Shown here: one piece after another, positions 50,726 through 62,496 of the stretch
Layout of the letters: each line of letters starts with the position of its first letter
How positions within the stretch are numbered: the stretch's first letter is position 1
NCBI GenBank assembly: GCA_035079385.1
Contig: JAVHKY010000053.1
Coordinates: 496,001-560,000 of the forward strand
Reading direction: 5' to 3'
Source of the DNA: Aspidiotus rigidus
Lineage: Eukaryota; Arthropoda; Insecta; Hemiptera; Diaspididae
DNA: 64,000 bases
Made by a program: the position numbers and the translations under genes
Notes under the pieces: generated by a model
Seen by the model: only the letters and a program-made list of their open reading frames with translations
Told to the model about the DNA's origin: nothing
Databases searched by the model: none

Positions 50726-51806
50726 GAGGGAACTATGATTAGCCTATACTAGATGAAGCCCATTGAACGGCACATCTTTTTTCTCTCACTTTTTTTGTTC
50801 AGCGCGTATCCCAGCCAGAACTGAATTGAGTTTAATTGTAACTAAGGACAAAGAAGAGGACCGTTGCCATATTCATAAAGTCTAAAGAGGAGCAGTTCCA
50901 GGAGGTTCGAGGAGTGCCGTAAGAGAAATCTCAATATTAAATATCGAATTTTACATCAATAAAAACAAAGAAATAACTGAGTTACTTTTCCTTTATTTTT
51001 GTTGTCAGAATTCTTGTATCTGATGTTTAATGTTACATGAAACAGGCGCCCTTTCTCCTGATACGCCTTCTTGCTACCTACTACTTCATGAATCATGATA
51101 CACCGTTTACTTACACAACATTCCTAGTATGAACTCACTCATATAGGACGTGAGTTCACAAATAATAATTAATACATAATTATCGGAATTGTATCTGGAT
51201 TTTTTGTCAATTGTATCGTGCAGGAAAACAGGAAAAGTATTCGAAAATGTTCGTGAGGGTTTAGTCAGTTGATGACCAAGCAAACTTCTCAAATTATTCG
51301 TCCATAATTCCGCCTGTAGCCACCAGCCTTTAGAACAGTATGAGCAGGCTTGAGATTGAGGGTATACCACGAATCCCCCCCCCCATAAATTTTTGGAAAA
51401 CTAACGTTGGCTAATTGCGATCGAAGCGAGCGAAAAATGGTTGCCCAATTTAGTCGGAGGGGAAAAGAGGGCGAAAAATATTGAGGGCATACCCGAAAAC
51501 TCGAAGCCAATCTCAGGCCTGAGTATGAGCTCTACAGGACATAGCCGCATCCAGCAAAGTACCATATTTTAGAGATAATCAAATTCTGTTTTGTGAAAGC
51601 TTCACAGTCTCGGTAAATTGAAAACTATTTTGTTTTTACTTGCTGTACATGTTACAAACTTCGCAAGTGATCGATTGAACAAAGAAATAAATTCTGATTG
51701 ATTAATAATTTGTGTACAATTTTCGGAAGTTATTCCTCAATTTAAAAAATATTTACATATTTATCTATTGATCGTACGCTAATCTCTTATTTGATTTTCA
51801 TTTTAG
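50726..51806. other. Upstream of the large exon, no firm feature
   Basis: No recognisable exon. It ends in the pyrimidine-rich acceptor TTCATTTTAG of the large exon. Confidence 0.5.
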
Positions 51807-54723
51807 CGATTTATCAGAATCCGGAGACGGATTGGTAAAGGTTCGTTTCATGCAGAATTTCCGAAGTAATAATCGCAAGATGGTGCCATTACGCGAGGAT
51901 GCTGCCAAACGTGATGAGAGCGATGAAGAGAGGTGCTGCGGGGTCTCGTGGTATCCGTCCCGTATTCCGCTGGCCGTTTACGCTAATAATAGATGCAAAA
52001 TAAGTCTTAGTCGTAATAGCACCGTTGACGAAGAGCTTCGAAATCTTACGTCGAGAAAAACATCATCATCAGTCGAAACAGTGCGTCGTTGCTCGTATAC
52101 GCGTTCGCAGCCCGTTACATCAGTACGTCCAGCCCTAGTGACAAATTGTTTCGGTAAACGCGAGAACAAGAATTCGGTGACCAACATCAGGCTCGATTCA
52201 TACGCGGTCCGCGACAGATGTGCCTCCTGTAATCGTCATTCGCACCGTAACGTATCTCATTTCGATCCGAATAACGTTAGTTTGAATTGTGCTAGTGCAA
52301 TTTGCGGATCGTGCCGCGATGATCGAAGCGTAATCTCCTGCAGCGAAATACACGAACAGCAATCGACGGAGAGCACGCTGGATCGGTTCCAAAAATTCAG
52401 GTTCGGTGGCGACAGGACTGGTCGAGGCAATGCCGGCAGGCGAGGTAGCGCCGGAAGTCATAAAAAGAAGGCGCAACGTAATTCCGATAAAACGGTCAAT
52501 CTGAAAAAACTCACCGATAAACTGAAGCAAGGCTCGTCTACGCGAGTCCAGGAAGCTGCGACTAGCGGCGATAGTCCTGCTCCTTTTGTCGACGAATTGG
52601 CTCTAGCCGACAAACAACCAGCTTCAGACACAGCGCACTGTACTCAAATCGTGATACCGTTGAAAAACGAAGATCACACCCTGAAGGATAGTAAGGAGGA
52701 TATTTTCGAGGGTGTTAATTTGAAGTTAACGAAACCCGAATCCAGAACGATAGTCGGCTCTTACTACCAACGCTCGATTCCGTTTCGTAGCGCTTCGTTT
52801 TCTCAAGTTTTCTACTCGCCCGAGGATCATAAATACGTAAAGAATAGCCTACGTAAGCAGAATTCAAGAAAAGGAGTCGCTCCTAATGCCGAAAATTCAT
52901 CGGCAACCTTACCAAGAGCAAACTGTCCTGCCCAAACGGTTGAGGAGCGCAAAGAAAATGTGGACAAAACATTTCTGAATTCTTTTTCCAGAGAATTACC
53001 TGAAAACTTGGAAGAACGATCCGTTAGTGACGGTGATTACCCGAAAGACCTAAACGAGCTCTTGGAGGAGCGGACAACTAGTTGTCCGATAGAATTGAAA
53101 GAAACATTCGCAGAAACGAGTGCTAATTATGAGGATTGTCAGGTACGGTTGGAGCAACCATCTGAAAATGATGTTGAAAACACAACAGGTTGTGAAAATA
53201 AGTTGATTGAACCGATTCTCGGCGACGGTGCTGAAACGAGCGTACAGAAAGAGCTACCGGTAATTGAAGGAGCTCTTAGTAATGATAGCGAAACAAATGC
53301 GCAGAAAGAGTTGGTCGAACAAGTAATTAGCAATGGTACTGAAGTTGAGGAAAAGAAAGAGTTGCTTGAAGAAGTTCTCAGCGATAATGAGGAAGAGAAA
53401 AAACCAGTGGAACAAGCTCTCAGCAATAGTGCTGGAGTGAGGGTAAAGAAAGATCTGATCGGAAGAGCTCTGAGCGATGGCGATGGAACGAGTGCGGCCG
53501 AGGAACTGGTATCCCTTGTGGAGTCCGAGCCAGCGCAGGCTCTCTGTTCTTCAGTGGTCCCAATTATGGCGCCGACAGATCCTTCAAACACTTTTCCGCA
53601 GCCTCCCAAGCGTAACAAGCACAAGCATAAACATCGGAATCGTTACTTAGGCCGTTTATACTTTTCCGATGAAAATATTTTCAGTCCGTGCGAAATCGAG
53701 AATCAGCCCCTTGAAGATGTTTGCGATTCAAAACCCATCGAGTGCGAGACGATCTCCGTCACCATTACTACTCCTCAGATTAGCGATTACGATGTAGAAA
53801 AGCAGCTTCAAAACGAATCGAATTTCGCGGAGACAATTTCCAATACCGCTACGAAGGAGGCTTCAAAATCTGAAAAAGTTGAAAATGTGGAGAGCTGTTC
53901 TACAGAAATTATAAATCACGAAGGCGACAGCGATTCGCAGCAAAATCCAACAACTCCTTCTAGTCCGGAAGATGCGTTAAAACCGTACTGGCCTTCACCC
54001 ACTGGTAGCTCACGAGAACGCAAGTTGACTCCGCAAACGTCAACGGAACGCGACGATGAGCCAGAATGTGTAAACAGGCATCGTAAGTACCATTTATTTA
54101 CTCGAGGAGATTCGTTTTCGGAGGCGGACAGTGATCAAGGAGATAAACGTTCTATCTCACCCGCCGGCTACAAAGACGGTAGGCTATCTCCGTCGCCCTA
54201 TTCGTGCGATCTTTCCGACTCGGACTCCCGTAAAAGCCGACATTCTCCGGTACCGTACACAAAGCGTCCCTTGAGAGGGCCGTACCTCGAAATGATCGTT
54301 AATGAGCAGAAGAAACCGGAAAAGGCGAAAAATACATTTAGAAATCTGCAAATATTTGATAGTCAGTTTCCGCCCAGCCAACCTTTGGTTCACGATAGAG
54401 CGGTCGACGATTACTATCTGAGGAGGAGTAATACATCTCCTCATTCCATTAAATTAATTCCTGCATCGCGTCTACCGAAACGCAAAATAAGCGCCAACAT
54501 ACCACTTTCCAGCCCTTCTTCATTGAAAGACGCTGCGGAAGAAAAAACCGTGATACACCATCAAAGAACTACATCTAGTCCGTCGCAATTAGAGTTCTAC
54601 CCGAGCCAGTTGCCCGCTGATCAGAGTCCTGCAGTACCTAGTCAACAATTGTTACAGCAACTGCTGAGAGGTAGTTCAGAACGAAGTCTGATACAAGATA
54701 TGTATCCAAAGACTTCTTATAAG
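51807..54723 (+). CDS. Very large exon of an unknown, probably disordered protein
   Basis: A 2917-nt exon opens after TTCATTTTAG and closes at TATAAG/GTAAGT, giving 972 uninterrupted codons; earlier and later exons were not found. I do not recognise the protein. It is Ser/Glu/Lys/Asn-rich and mostly low-complexity, so probably disordered. Around residues 125-165 is a Cys/His cluster (CASCNRHSH ... CASAICGSC). Around residues 460-575 are six degenerate 14-19-residue repeats of the form LVEqaLSngaE--vqKE. KHKHKHRNRYLG is a basic patch near residue 610. The last third has many SP motifs (RLSPSPYS, KSRHSPVPY, RSNTSPHS), likely phosphorylation sites, and PSQLPADQ near the end. Codon use and length make coding certain. 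An internal Met at 51850 could serve as a start if the upstream bases are 5' UTR, but the acceptor and open frame favour an internal exon. Confidence 0.85.
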
Positions 54724-54947
54724 GTAAGTTATCGATATCAATAATAAATTATATAATTACCTACCTTAATTGTATAATGCGTCCCAAATTTGCGTCAAAT
54801 ATCCCAAAAATAATTCGAGATAGAAGTCGAAATACTTGGATCAACGTTGCGAAAAACTTCATGTGTACCTATGAGAAATTATAGGTTCAAACAGTTCTAT
54901 GTAGAAGCTTAGCAAAGCGTAGAAATCACTTTCCCCTCTCCATGAAT
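54724..54947. other. Start of intron after the large exon
   Basis: No downstream partner exon could be recognised up to the window end, so the intron may exceed 9 kb. Confidence 0.5.
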
Positions 54948-55672
54948 AGACTGAATTGTCGTGACGTCACAAACTCCATATATCTTACCCTACAACCACG
55001 CTGCACACTGTTATTTTTACCCTATTTTACGGCTGTGGTTTGTAAACAAAAAACTGCTCCATAAGAAATACACAGGAACGTTTCGATCTTACGTTCAAAT
55101 TTGAAAACCAGAAATAAATGAAGAACCGTGGGTACATTTTCAAATACTTGAGAACTTCCTACTTCTGAATATAAACACATAATTTGAACCCAACAGCGCT
55201 AGCTTCGCTGATAACGCAACCGGGTACATGATAGACATTGCGGGTATTGAGGTGAGCGGGCAGTAACCGTTTTCATAAAATTTCAATGCATTTCAAAACT
55301 GATAATTCCATTTGAAAGGAAATTTTATGATCAACAAATTTAGTTCTGTTAGTTTTTTCAAAATATTGCTTGTTTCCAAAGATATTTCAAATTTAAATTA
55401 CATTGAGACAAATGGAATTTTCTCCTTTACCCCGGTTCCATTTTTGCGACTACAGCGAACCTAGCGGTTGTAGGGCCCGAATTGCTTATTTATTTCTGGT
55501 TTTTCAATTTGAACGTATGATCGAAACGTTTCAGTGTATTTCTTAGGAGAATCAATAATGTGATAGAACCAAGAACGATAGGATCGATCACATTGAAGGG
55601 TTTTTGAAGTGTGTTTGCGCGTTGTTGGTAGGGAGTTTACAATGAGTGACGTCATGATAATTCAGTCTATCC
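54948..55672. mobile_element. Palindromic mini-element 1 (GTGACGTCAC ends)
   Basis: Ends ATAGACTGAATTGTCGTGAC followed by GTCAC, and the complement ATAGACTGAATTATCATGAC followed by GTCAC. The inner arms (about 55060-55130 and 55480-55570) are also reverse complements (GAAACGTTTCGATCATACGT, AACCAGAAATAAAT). No ORF of note. Confidence 0.7.
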
Positions 55673-56105
55673 TCTTCGTTCACGCCTACGTCACAGCATC
55701 GTTGTATTCAAAATAATTTTGAGATTTGTGATCGATGGTGCTTAGGGAAAGTAAACAAACTTTTTTTACACGGACTGTTCCATAAGAAGAAAAATTGATT
55801 TCGATCGTTTGCTCATATTTGAATAGATTCAATAGAAGAATAAAGTGAGAAACGAAAAATACATTCTCAAATACTTGAGATCTTCCAGATCTTGATTATA
55901 AACGTTGAATTCCTTATTTATTTCTCATTTTGAAATGCTAACACATGATCGAAATATTCCCTGTGTATTCTTATGGGAGTCGATAATGTTCTAAGCACCA
56001 TTGCATGATACTATCGCAAAATTCTGCGATACTATCAGAATATCGCGCACTATCGATCAAAATTGCTCGATGTTAGCAGTTAGTGACGTCACGTGAACGA
56101 AGAGG
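55673..56105. mobile_element. Palindromic mini-element 2, related to element 1
   Basis: About 55750-55900 is a direct, diverged copy of 55035-55190 (CTGTTCCATAAGAAG, AATACTTGAGATCTTCC). About 55915-55990 is an inverted one (GATCGAAATATTCCCTGTGT). It ends GTGACGTCACGTGAACGAAG near 56100, matching the junction next to element 1. It may be a tandem or truncated second copy. Confidence 0.6.
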
Positions 56106-56199
56106 ATTGCTGAAATATGAAACGTTTGGCCATAAGACACTATAATATCAAGTGGACATAGAATGAGATTCCATCTTGTATAGGATCAAGTCTTCAGCT

Positions 56200-56835
56200 G
56201 ATGGCTGCATTTGAATCATTTTTCTCTTGTGATGTCAATGTACATTGATGACGTCATTCCACATTTAAAATGCAGAACAAGATATCAAGTGCCACCCCAT
56301 AATTTTTCTGTGCTTTGATGATGTTATTCTACGCTCAAAATGCAGAACTTTAATGCAAGTGCAGCTTCATCATTTTTTTTATACTTTGATGACATCACTG
56401 TTGATAATGGCATTCTAGGATAAACGTTTTAGAATTTTAATGTAAGTACAGCTCCATCATTTTTTGGTACTTCGATGATGTCACTGTTTTTTGATGACGT
56501 CATTCCACAATAAAAATGTAGAAAATTTGGATAAAAAGCACAACTCCATCATTTTTTTGTAATTTATTGACGTGATTGAACATCAATGATGTCATTCTGC
56601 GCTGAAAAGGTAGAACTCGAGGGTAAGTACAGCCCACCATTTTATGGACACTTTGATGACGTCACTGTTTGATGATGACGTTATCCTACGCTAAAAATGC
56701 AGAACTTGAATGCAAATGAAGCCTTATAATTTTTATATATCTTTGATAACATCACTGCATGTTGATTGATGACTGATGTCGTTGTTTGAGGCTAGAAATG
56801 CAGAACTTGGATACAAGTTCAACCATTGTAACTGC
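56200..56835 (+). repeat. Tandem repeat with TGATGACGTCA motifs, about 90-100-bp unit
   Basis: About seven degenerate units share ACTTTGATGACGTCACTGTT, a GATGACGTCATTCTACGCT-like stretch, AAAATGCAGAACTT and AAGTACAGCTCCATCATTTT. The palindrome TGACGTCA (or TGATGTCA) appears once or twice per unit. Confidence 0.82.
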
Positions 56836-59400
56836 AGACTTGATTCTATACAAGTTGAAGTCCCGTTATATAGCCCCTTATGTCTTATTGCAGGTCTGAG
56901 AAGCTGTATCTTTTTGAACAGTTGGTGAAATTATTGAAGTATGAGTTGGGATTTTAGATAAATTGTTTCCTCCTTTTGTTAATATTCCCCTCGGAGCATA
57001 TTTAATTCTCTGCATCCAACTTTTCTGATGATCTATCCCAATTGAAACTAAATAATCGTATCTTCTAATTGTAAAAGTTTTGGAAAGTGTCTTTCAAAAT
57101 TGGATCCTACTGATTAAGGGATTCAGAAATCAGTTAATTGAAAAAAACATCAGTTGGGTGGATCATACTTCGAAAAATACTGGTATTCATGGAGAAGTCC
57201 AGAATTTTACCTTAGTGATGACCTAACTAGACTTCTTATTAAGATGAAATGGAGTTAGTCCAGACAAGGTAGTATTTTCCTTCCACATTATGTACTTAGT
57301 AAGATTTATACAGCCATTCGAGCATGGCTCTTGTTTCCAACTCTCTAACATTTCTCAAGTTTGAATTATAGGTCAAGGTTATTGATGACCTCGTCACAAA
57401 TGGTTTGACATGAAGTTTGCGTTCTAGTTTCAATTTTTTCCATAGTATTTATCTGAATGAGCGTATTTTGTATTGGTTTTGAAAGCAGTTTCTCATTATT
57501 GTGTCAATTTATAACCGTCTTACTCGACTATGATGCACCGACGAATATAAACATTTCTAAAAACATGAGAAGCTGTGTAATCCTACAAAATTAATGAAAT
57601 AAAAATAATAACAGCGTGACTGGATGGATAGGGGAGTAAGTTATGGTTGCAGGATGCAATAGTCAGAGTAAATTATGACTTCTCTTTTGAGGCCAAAAAG
57701 AGTTCACTAATTTGAAAGTCTTTTCACTTTTGCTAATATAGAGGAGGCACGGCGGAGTAAAAACATTGGTAGTACAAGTCGAAGGTCTTTGTGAGTCACG
57801 CACGATAGCAAGGGAAAGTTCTGCGGTATTGACGCACTATGCGTCAAAGTGCAAATTTGTCGTTGAATGTTCATCATTTAGGTGAATGTCAGTGCGAGTC
57901 GTAAAGCAGACAAGAGTAATCGTTTGGCAACAGAATCATTTCCGCCTCTAAAGAAATTTCGCATAACATTGTCGCGACAGCACTAGTCTTATTCGATATT
58001 TTTTGAATTATTTGGGAAAAAACTTATTTTTGAATAAAATGTTCGTGTTTTGGCGCCTGAAAAAATTCATCTGGTCTTACACTTTTTAATAGAATTTTTG
58101 TGAAAAAAGACAAATTTTCCTTTTAGAGGTCAATTCTTAAAATATTTCTCTCAAGAAATCGCAGAAGGTAGTTGTAAGTTGTGAGCTTACAGAAAGTTGT
58201 TTAGGATATTCTTCTAAAGTCATTTTGGGATGAGATTGTATCTCAGTTGGTTTCCGTCGATTGTAATGAAAACGAAACTTATATAATGATATACAACAGC
58301 TTCCGAAGCTCTGTGGTATTGTTGACTCTCGTGAAAACTTGACCTAGCAAAAGATACCTTTGGACCCTATCGCCTCTTTGTGGTCTGAACGCAATCGATT
58401 GTACCTAAAACCGATTGTATGATCTTTATTTTCGCTTGCATTATTTCGTCTTATACTGTTTATCTAATGGCAGTGATGAAGAATGGGTAGATGATGTGAG
58501 AAAATATGGCTCCGAATTGTTACTCTTACCTTCACTGTTCACTATCCTTCGAAAATATTTCTGAACTTGGACGAAATACAATAAAACCATACCACAAATG
58601 TTTGAACAATCGATACAGGTTCGTGAAACAATTGGGAAATTTGTAAACATTTTGACTGAAGAGCAAGAGCTGGTAAGAACTGACCTGAAAGAGGGTGTGA
58701 CATCGTCAGGAGGAAAGAGAGAAAAGTTCCGTTTAATGTATACTGATAATATCTTTTGACCTTACCCGGTTTAAGGGTGGCAGACTTGGACATATTTTCA
58801 CATTTTTCCCCTTTTTTGGAATTGGAAGTATCGAGCTTTATATATGTGGCGGGAAACTTGAAAATTGGAAGTTCTTGTTCTCTTTTGCCAACTACGAAAG
58901 TTGGAAGAACCTTTTCAATATTGTTTTAAATAAGTTTCAGGATCAAATTTATCTACAAATAGAGCAAAATTTTTATTATAAGAACACCAATTTTTCATCT
59001 TCAGTTTTGGGTATTCGGACATCTCTTGAGGGTTTAAAGAATTTTTTAAATATTTTCTTAGAATTATTGTACGGTAAATTTTATATAAAAAACCGTGTTA
59101 ACATAGTGAAAAATTACAAATCATTAAATTATCCTTATTTTGAGGGTTTTTGACCTCTCTGCGCCTCCTAAATGTCCAGAGAACTTTTCGAGTATTTTAT
59201 TATTATCATTATTATCATTTATCGCCGATTCCAAAAATAATCATAATACGAAGCTTGAAAATAGGGGAATTTTCAGGTTCTTTTTTCGCAAATTGGTCAA
59301 TTTTTGGCACATTTTGATCCATAAGTTGGTTCAAAGAAGACGTAGAAATTCAGCGCAAATTAAAGATAAAACTGAGATTCAAATTTTGTACATTTGAACT
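56836..59400. other. Non-coding stretch
   Basis: No supportable exon or clear repeat. ORFs such as 58542-58793 (-) and 58875-59153 (+) are A/T-driven. Confidence 0.45.
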
Positions 59401-59401
59401 A

Positions 59402-60036
59402 TACATCTAACGTTTCGCCTTTTTAAGCTCCAAGACATTTAATCCAAATCCCCATTTAACTGTTGACATCTTTTTTGGCGGACCCTGTATAGTTCGGAGG
59501 TCGGTGTATACAGGGTGAAGCCAAAAGATATTGCCAGTTAAATGGAAGTTTGCGCTAAATTCACTCCTGCGCGAAAACGCGAAATGTTGGATGTATATTT
59601 CAAATCTAAGAAATGTGTATCTAAATTTTATCTTCAATTTGCGCCTCTACCCAATTTTCTACAACTTTTCCGAGCTGAGTTACGGACCAAAAAAATAGAC
59701 CAATTTGTAAACATTCTTAAAAATTAAAAATGGTTCAAACTTCCATAATTTTACTTGATTTGAAAAAACAATTTAACGCTGATTCCGACAAAAATACCTG
59801 AATAACCCCACGAATCTCAAAAGTGGGCGAATTTTCAATTTTTTATCTTGGAAATCTCCAACTCGGTTCAGAAAAGTTGTAGAAAGTTGTGCAGGAGCGG
59901 AAATTGAAGATATAAAATTGAGATACTCGTATAAATTTCGTAGGTTTGAATCTAACATTTTGCGTTTTTGCGCTAGAGTGAATTTAGCACAAATTCCCAT
60001 CTAACGAGTAACATCTTTTAGTCCCACCCTGTATAG
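59402..60036. repeat. Three copies of one element end in alternating orientation
   Basis: Copy 1 (minus, about 59402-59490), copy 2 (plus, about 59508-59690) and copy 3 (minus, about 59840-60036) each start TACAGGGTG or TACAGGGTC. They continue with AAAAGATGT-like sequence, a GTTAAATGG-like phrase, and then GCGAAAACGCGAAATGTTGG or variants. Copies 1 and 2 are head to head. TACAGGGTG ends are common in insect repeats, but I cannot name the family. Confidence 0.75.
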
Positions 60037-60150
60037 TCTAAAAGATAGCCCCTTCCAGTAACTAGATATGCAATGCTTCATACGGCATTATCAACGTTTT
60101 TGGAGTCGCATGTGCCCCGAAAAACAGATTCCCTGCTTCCCCTTGTTTAA
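60037..60150. repeat. Fragment shared with 16.9 kb
   Basis: GATAGCCCCTTCCAGTAACT, AGATATGCAATGCTTCATA and GTTTAACATCGTTAAAAAC match, with changes, sequence at 16930-16990 and the inverted-repeat ends at 21.4 kb. Confidence 0.5.
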
Positions 60151-60588
60151 CATCGTTAAAAACCCGTGAGTATTTTCCAAGTGTCCAAAGAAGTTCAGAG
60201 CCCTATCCGCCTCGGGAACCACAATTTGCCGGGAGTACAATAAACGGGGCGGACATGTTTACGGTATGGAATGATCGGTCCGATACTAAAGTGGAAATGC
60301 ACATTTAAAAAGATGGTGTGCACAACTGTTAATCATACTCAGCAATACTATATTATTAGAGGTACAGTAAATTAATAATTTTATAAATTAAGAAACTCAA
60401 TCACACAATAAGAAAATGTAATGAACGATATTGAAATGATTACCCGATAAATAATTGTATTTAGCGATATAAAATTTAAGATAAACAATAATAGTGACTA
60501 CGATAAATGAATTTTAAAGGTAATGTAGGGCAATATTGTACAATGGAAAAAAAAACTGAGAATTTTGATTTTTTGAAAAGGAAACACG

Positions 60589-61101
60589 TTATTGAATCAG
60601 CAAAGCGGGTTTGGCTTTTGCCGGACGGCCTCTTTTCCTTCGCTGACCAAGAGGAATCCCCTTGGCTTCCTCTGGTACAGTCACTGACTTCAGACATATC
60701 TTCATGCCAAGACTGTGTTTGCAAAGGCTCTTTATCGCAGGGCACGTTCTTGAAGGCATCTCAGAAACGTCGTCAGGCGCTGTAATGACCCAGATACTGC
60801 GGTAACATTCTACAAATTTTCAAAAGTATCCCAGACTTCCCTTTTGCTCTCATATTCCGTCAACATAGGTATGGTGATCGACAGTTTTCCTCACTCTGAC
60901 GTGTAATATGGGATTCTCGTAATTTATGGGCACGCTTGATGGACGAATTCGTGCCTTCAAACCCATTATTCGTGAGAGGGTAGCCCGGAGCTGTCCCGGT
61001 AAATCACAGCCGCTTTTTCTGCAGCCAATGAGAATGAAAGTAATCCGCCAAATCTTTCACTGTCTTATCTTTCACTGCCTATTTATCGAGGAATGAGTTG
61101 G
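60589..61101 (-). pseudogene. MULE-type transposase relic with SWIM zinc finger
   Basis: The minus strand reads, with at least one frameshift and stops: LADYFHSHW, then PGYPLTNNGFEGTNSSIKRA, the LTEYESKREVWDTFEN region, then RTCPAIKSLCKHSLGMKI, a degraded SWIM finger with CKH kept, then GIPLGQRRKRGRPAKAKPAL and LIQ before TAA at 60589-60591. This order and the AT-hook-like RKRGRPAKAKPAL end are typical of Mutator-like transposases in animal genomes. The N-terminal catalytic part is not visible. It is non-functional. Confidence 0.85.
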
Positions 61102-61705
61102 ACGCTATGGTGAATAATTCTTCACTGGGACTTGTATAAAAAACCTCGATATCCAACTTTATATGTACGCGCACAACATTTATACCTGGTCACTGTCAGC
61201 ATGAAACAATAGATGGAATCGCGCAAAACACTCATTGGAATGGTATTTATGTACCTAACACGCATCAGTACTCAATTTTACTCCAGCTGTTGTTGTGCTG
61301 TAGTTGCCGCTTTGTGCCAGATTCGTCTACTAGCTACTGCTTCTTCTGCAGGCTTCGGTTGTCAAGAACATCCTTCTCAAACCACGTCAGATTGTCAAAA
61401 ACATCCTTCTTCAACCATGTCAGATTACCACGTCGAGTTGGTTTTCTCGGTGGCGCGTACTTCTCTTCTTCTGAAATGTCACTTTCCAACGCTGAAGAGA
61501 TATGTGAGACAGGAGTCAAATAAAGTCATCAACGAATATCGCTTCCATTACGATTCAATGAAGAGAAAATTTTTATACACTGGCGTTCTTTATTTTTCAA
61601 ACTAAACGATAGCAAACACACTGATGTCACAAACAGACATATCAAGCCTACAAATAATTCACAACAGAACTTTTTGAATAGAACGCGAACATGTTTGTAC
61701 ACTGC
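61102..61705. other. No supported gene
   Basis: A 130-codon ORF at 61213-61605 and overlapping frames are Cys/Ser-rich from short direct repeats (TCAGATTGTCAAAAACATCC and relatives). I see no family signature. Confidence 0.45.
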
Positions 61706-61709
61706 ATAA

Positions 61710-62159
61710 CGTCGTTGGATCGGAAAAAACCTCCTATGTGGTAAAAAAATAAAATTTTACAGGAGAAGCAAAAAACTGATTATTTTGTGAAAAGAAGGCC
61801 AAAATACTTCGGAAACGTCTCATTAAATGTGGAAAAGCTTCTTTGATACAGTAGTAACAAAAAATTTTCAAAATTCTCTAAAACACGGCGGTATTGGGCG
61901 ATAAATGCACATAGGAGGAATTCCTGGCCCTAAATATTGCACGTAAGAGGTTTGCTCTGCACATGGGAGGTAATCGAGACCACATTTTCTCGGTGGTGCA
62001 CATAGGAGGTATTCAAAACCGCTCCTACCGGCATAATTTTGAACTTAGCACATAGGGGATTTTTCCAGTCAATGCGCCTTGAAATTCCACGTCCAACCAT
62101 ATAAAAAAGTGCATTTCTCAAAAAATGGCACATAGGAGGTTTTTTCCGATCCAGCGACG
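61710..62159. mobile_element. MITE, 450 bp, with TSD ATAA and internal GCACATAGGAGG repeats
   Basis: Terminal inverted repeats of about 31 bp begin CGTCGTTGGATCGGAAAAAA at the left and, in complement, CGTCGCTGGATCGGAAAAAA at the right, one mismatch apart there. The flanks are ATAA at 61706-61709 and 62160-62163. Inside, GCACATAGGAGG or near variants occur about five times, mostly in one orientation, with the complement in the left TIR. No coding capacity. Confidence 0.85.
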
Positions 62160-62496
62160 ATAAGGAGTTTTATGAATCACGAAATAGAACATTATTACGA
62201 GTAAAGAACAGCTGATGGGCAAAAATTTATTTTGTAACGACTCAACCGATGAGATTTTGTTCATTTGAGAGGGTGCAATAAGACGAGAGAGGGTTAAAAA
62301 TGATAAGGTGAGATGATTGTATATGGAAAATAGCTTTTAGAGCACCGAACTAATGCATGATTTTGTATTTTCTAAAATTGCATCAAAATTAAATTATCGT
62401 GCTCTAATTACTGTGTATTTATTTTCCCGTTAATCAACTGTTCATCAGTCTATCGTTCTAACAATCAATTTTATTGCTTATTGCATGTTACATACC

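Noticed and set aside
61213..61605. 130-codon Cys/Ser-containing ORF
   Set aside because: Short direct DNA repeats explain the pattern in several frames at once; no signal peptide plus cysteine framework of a known secreted family.
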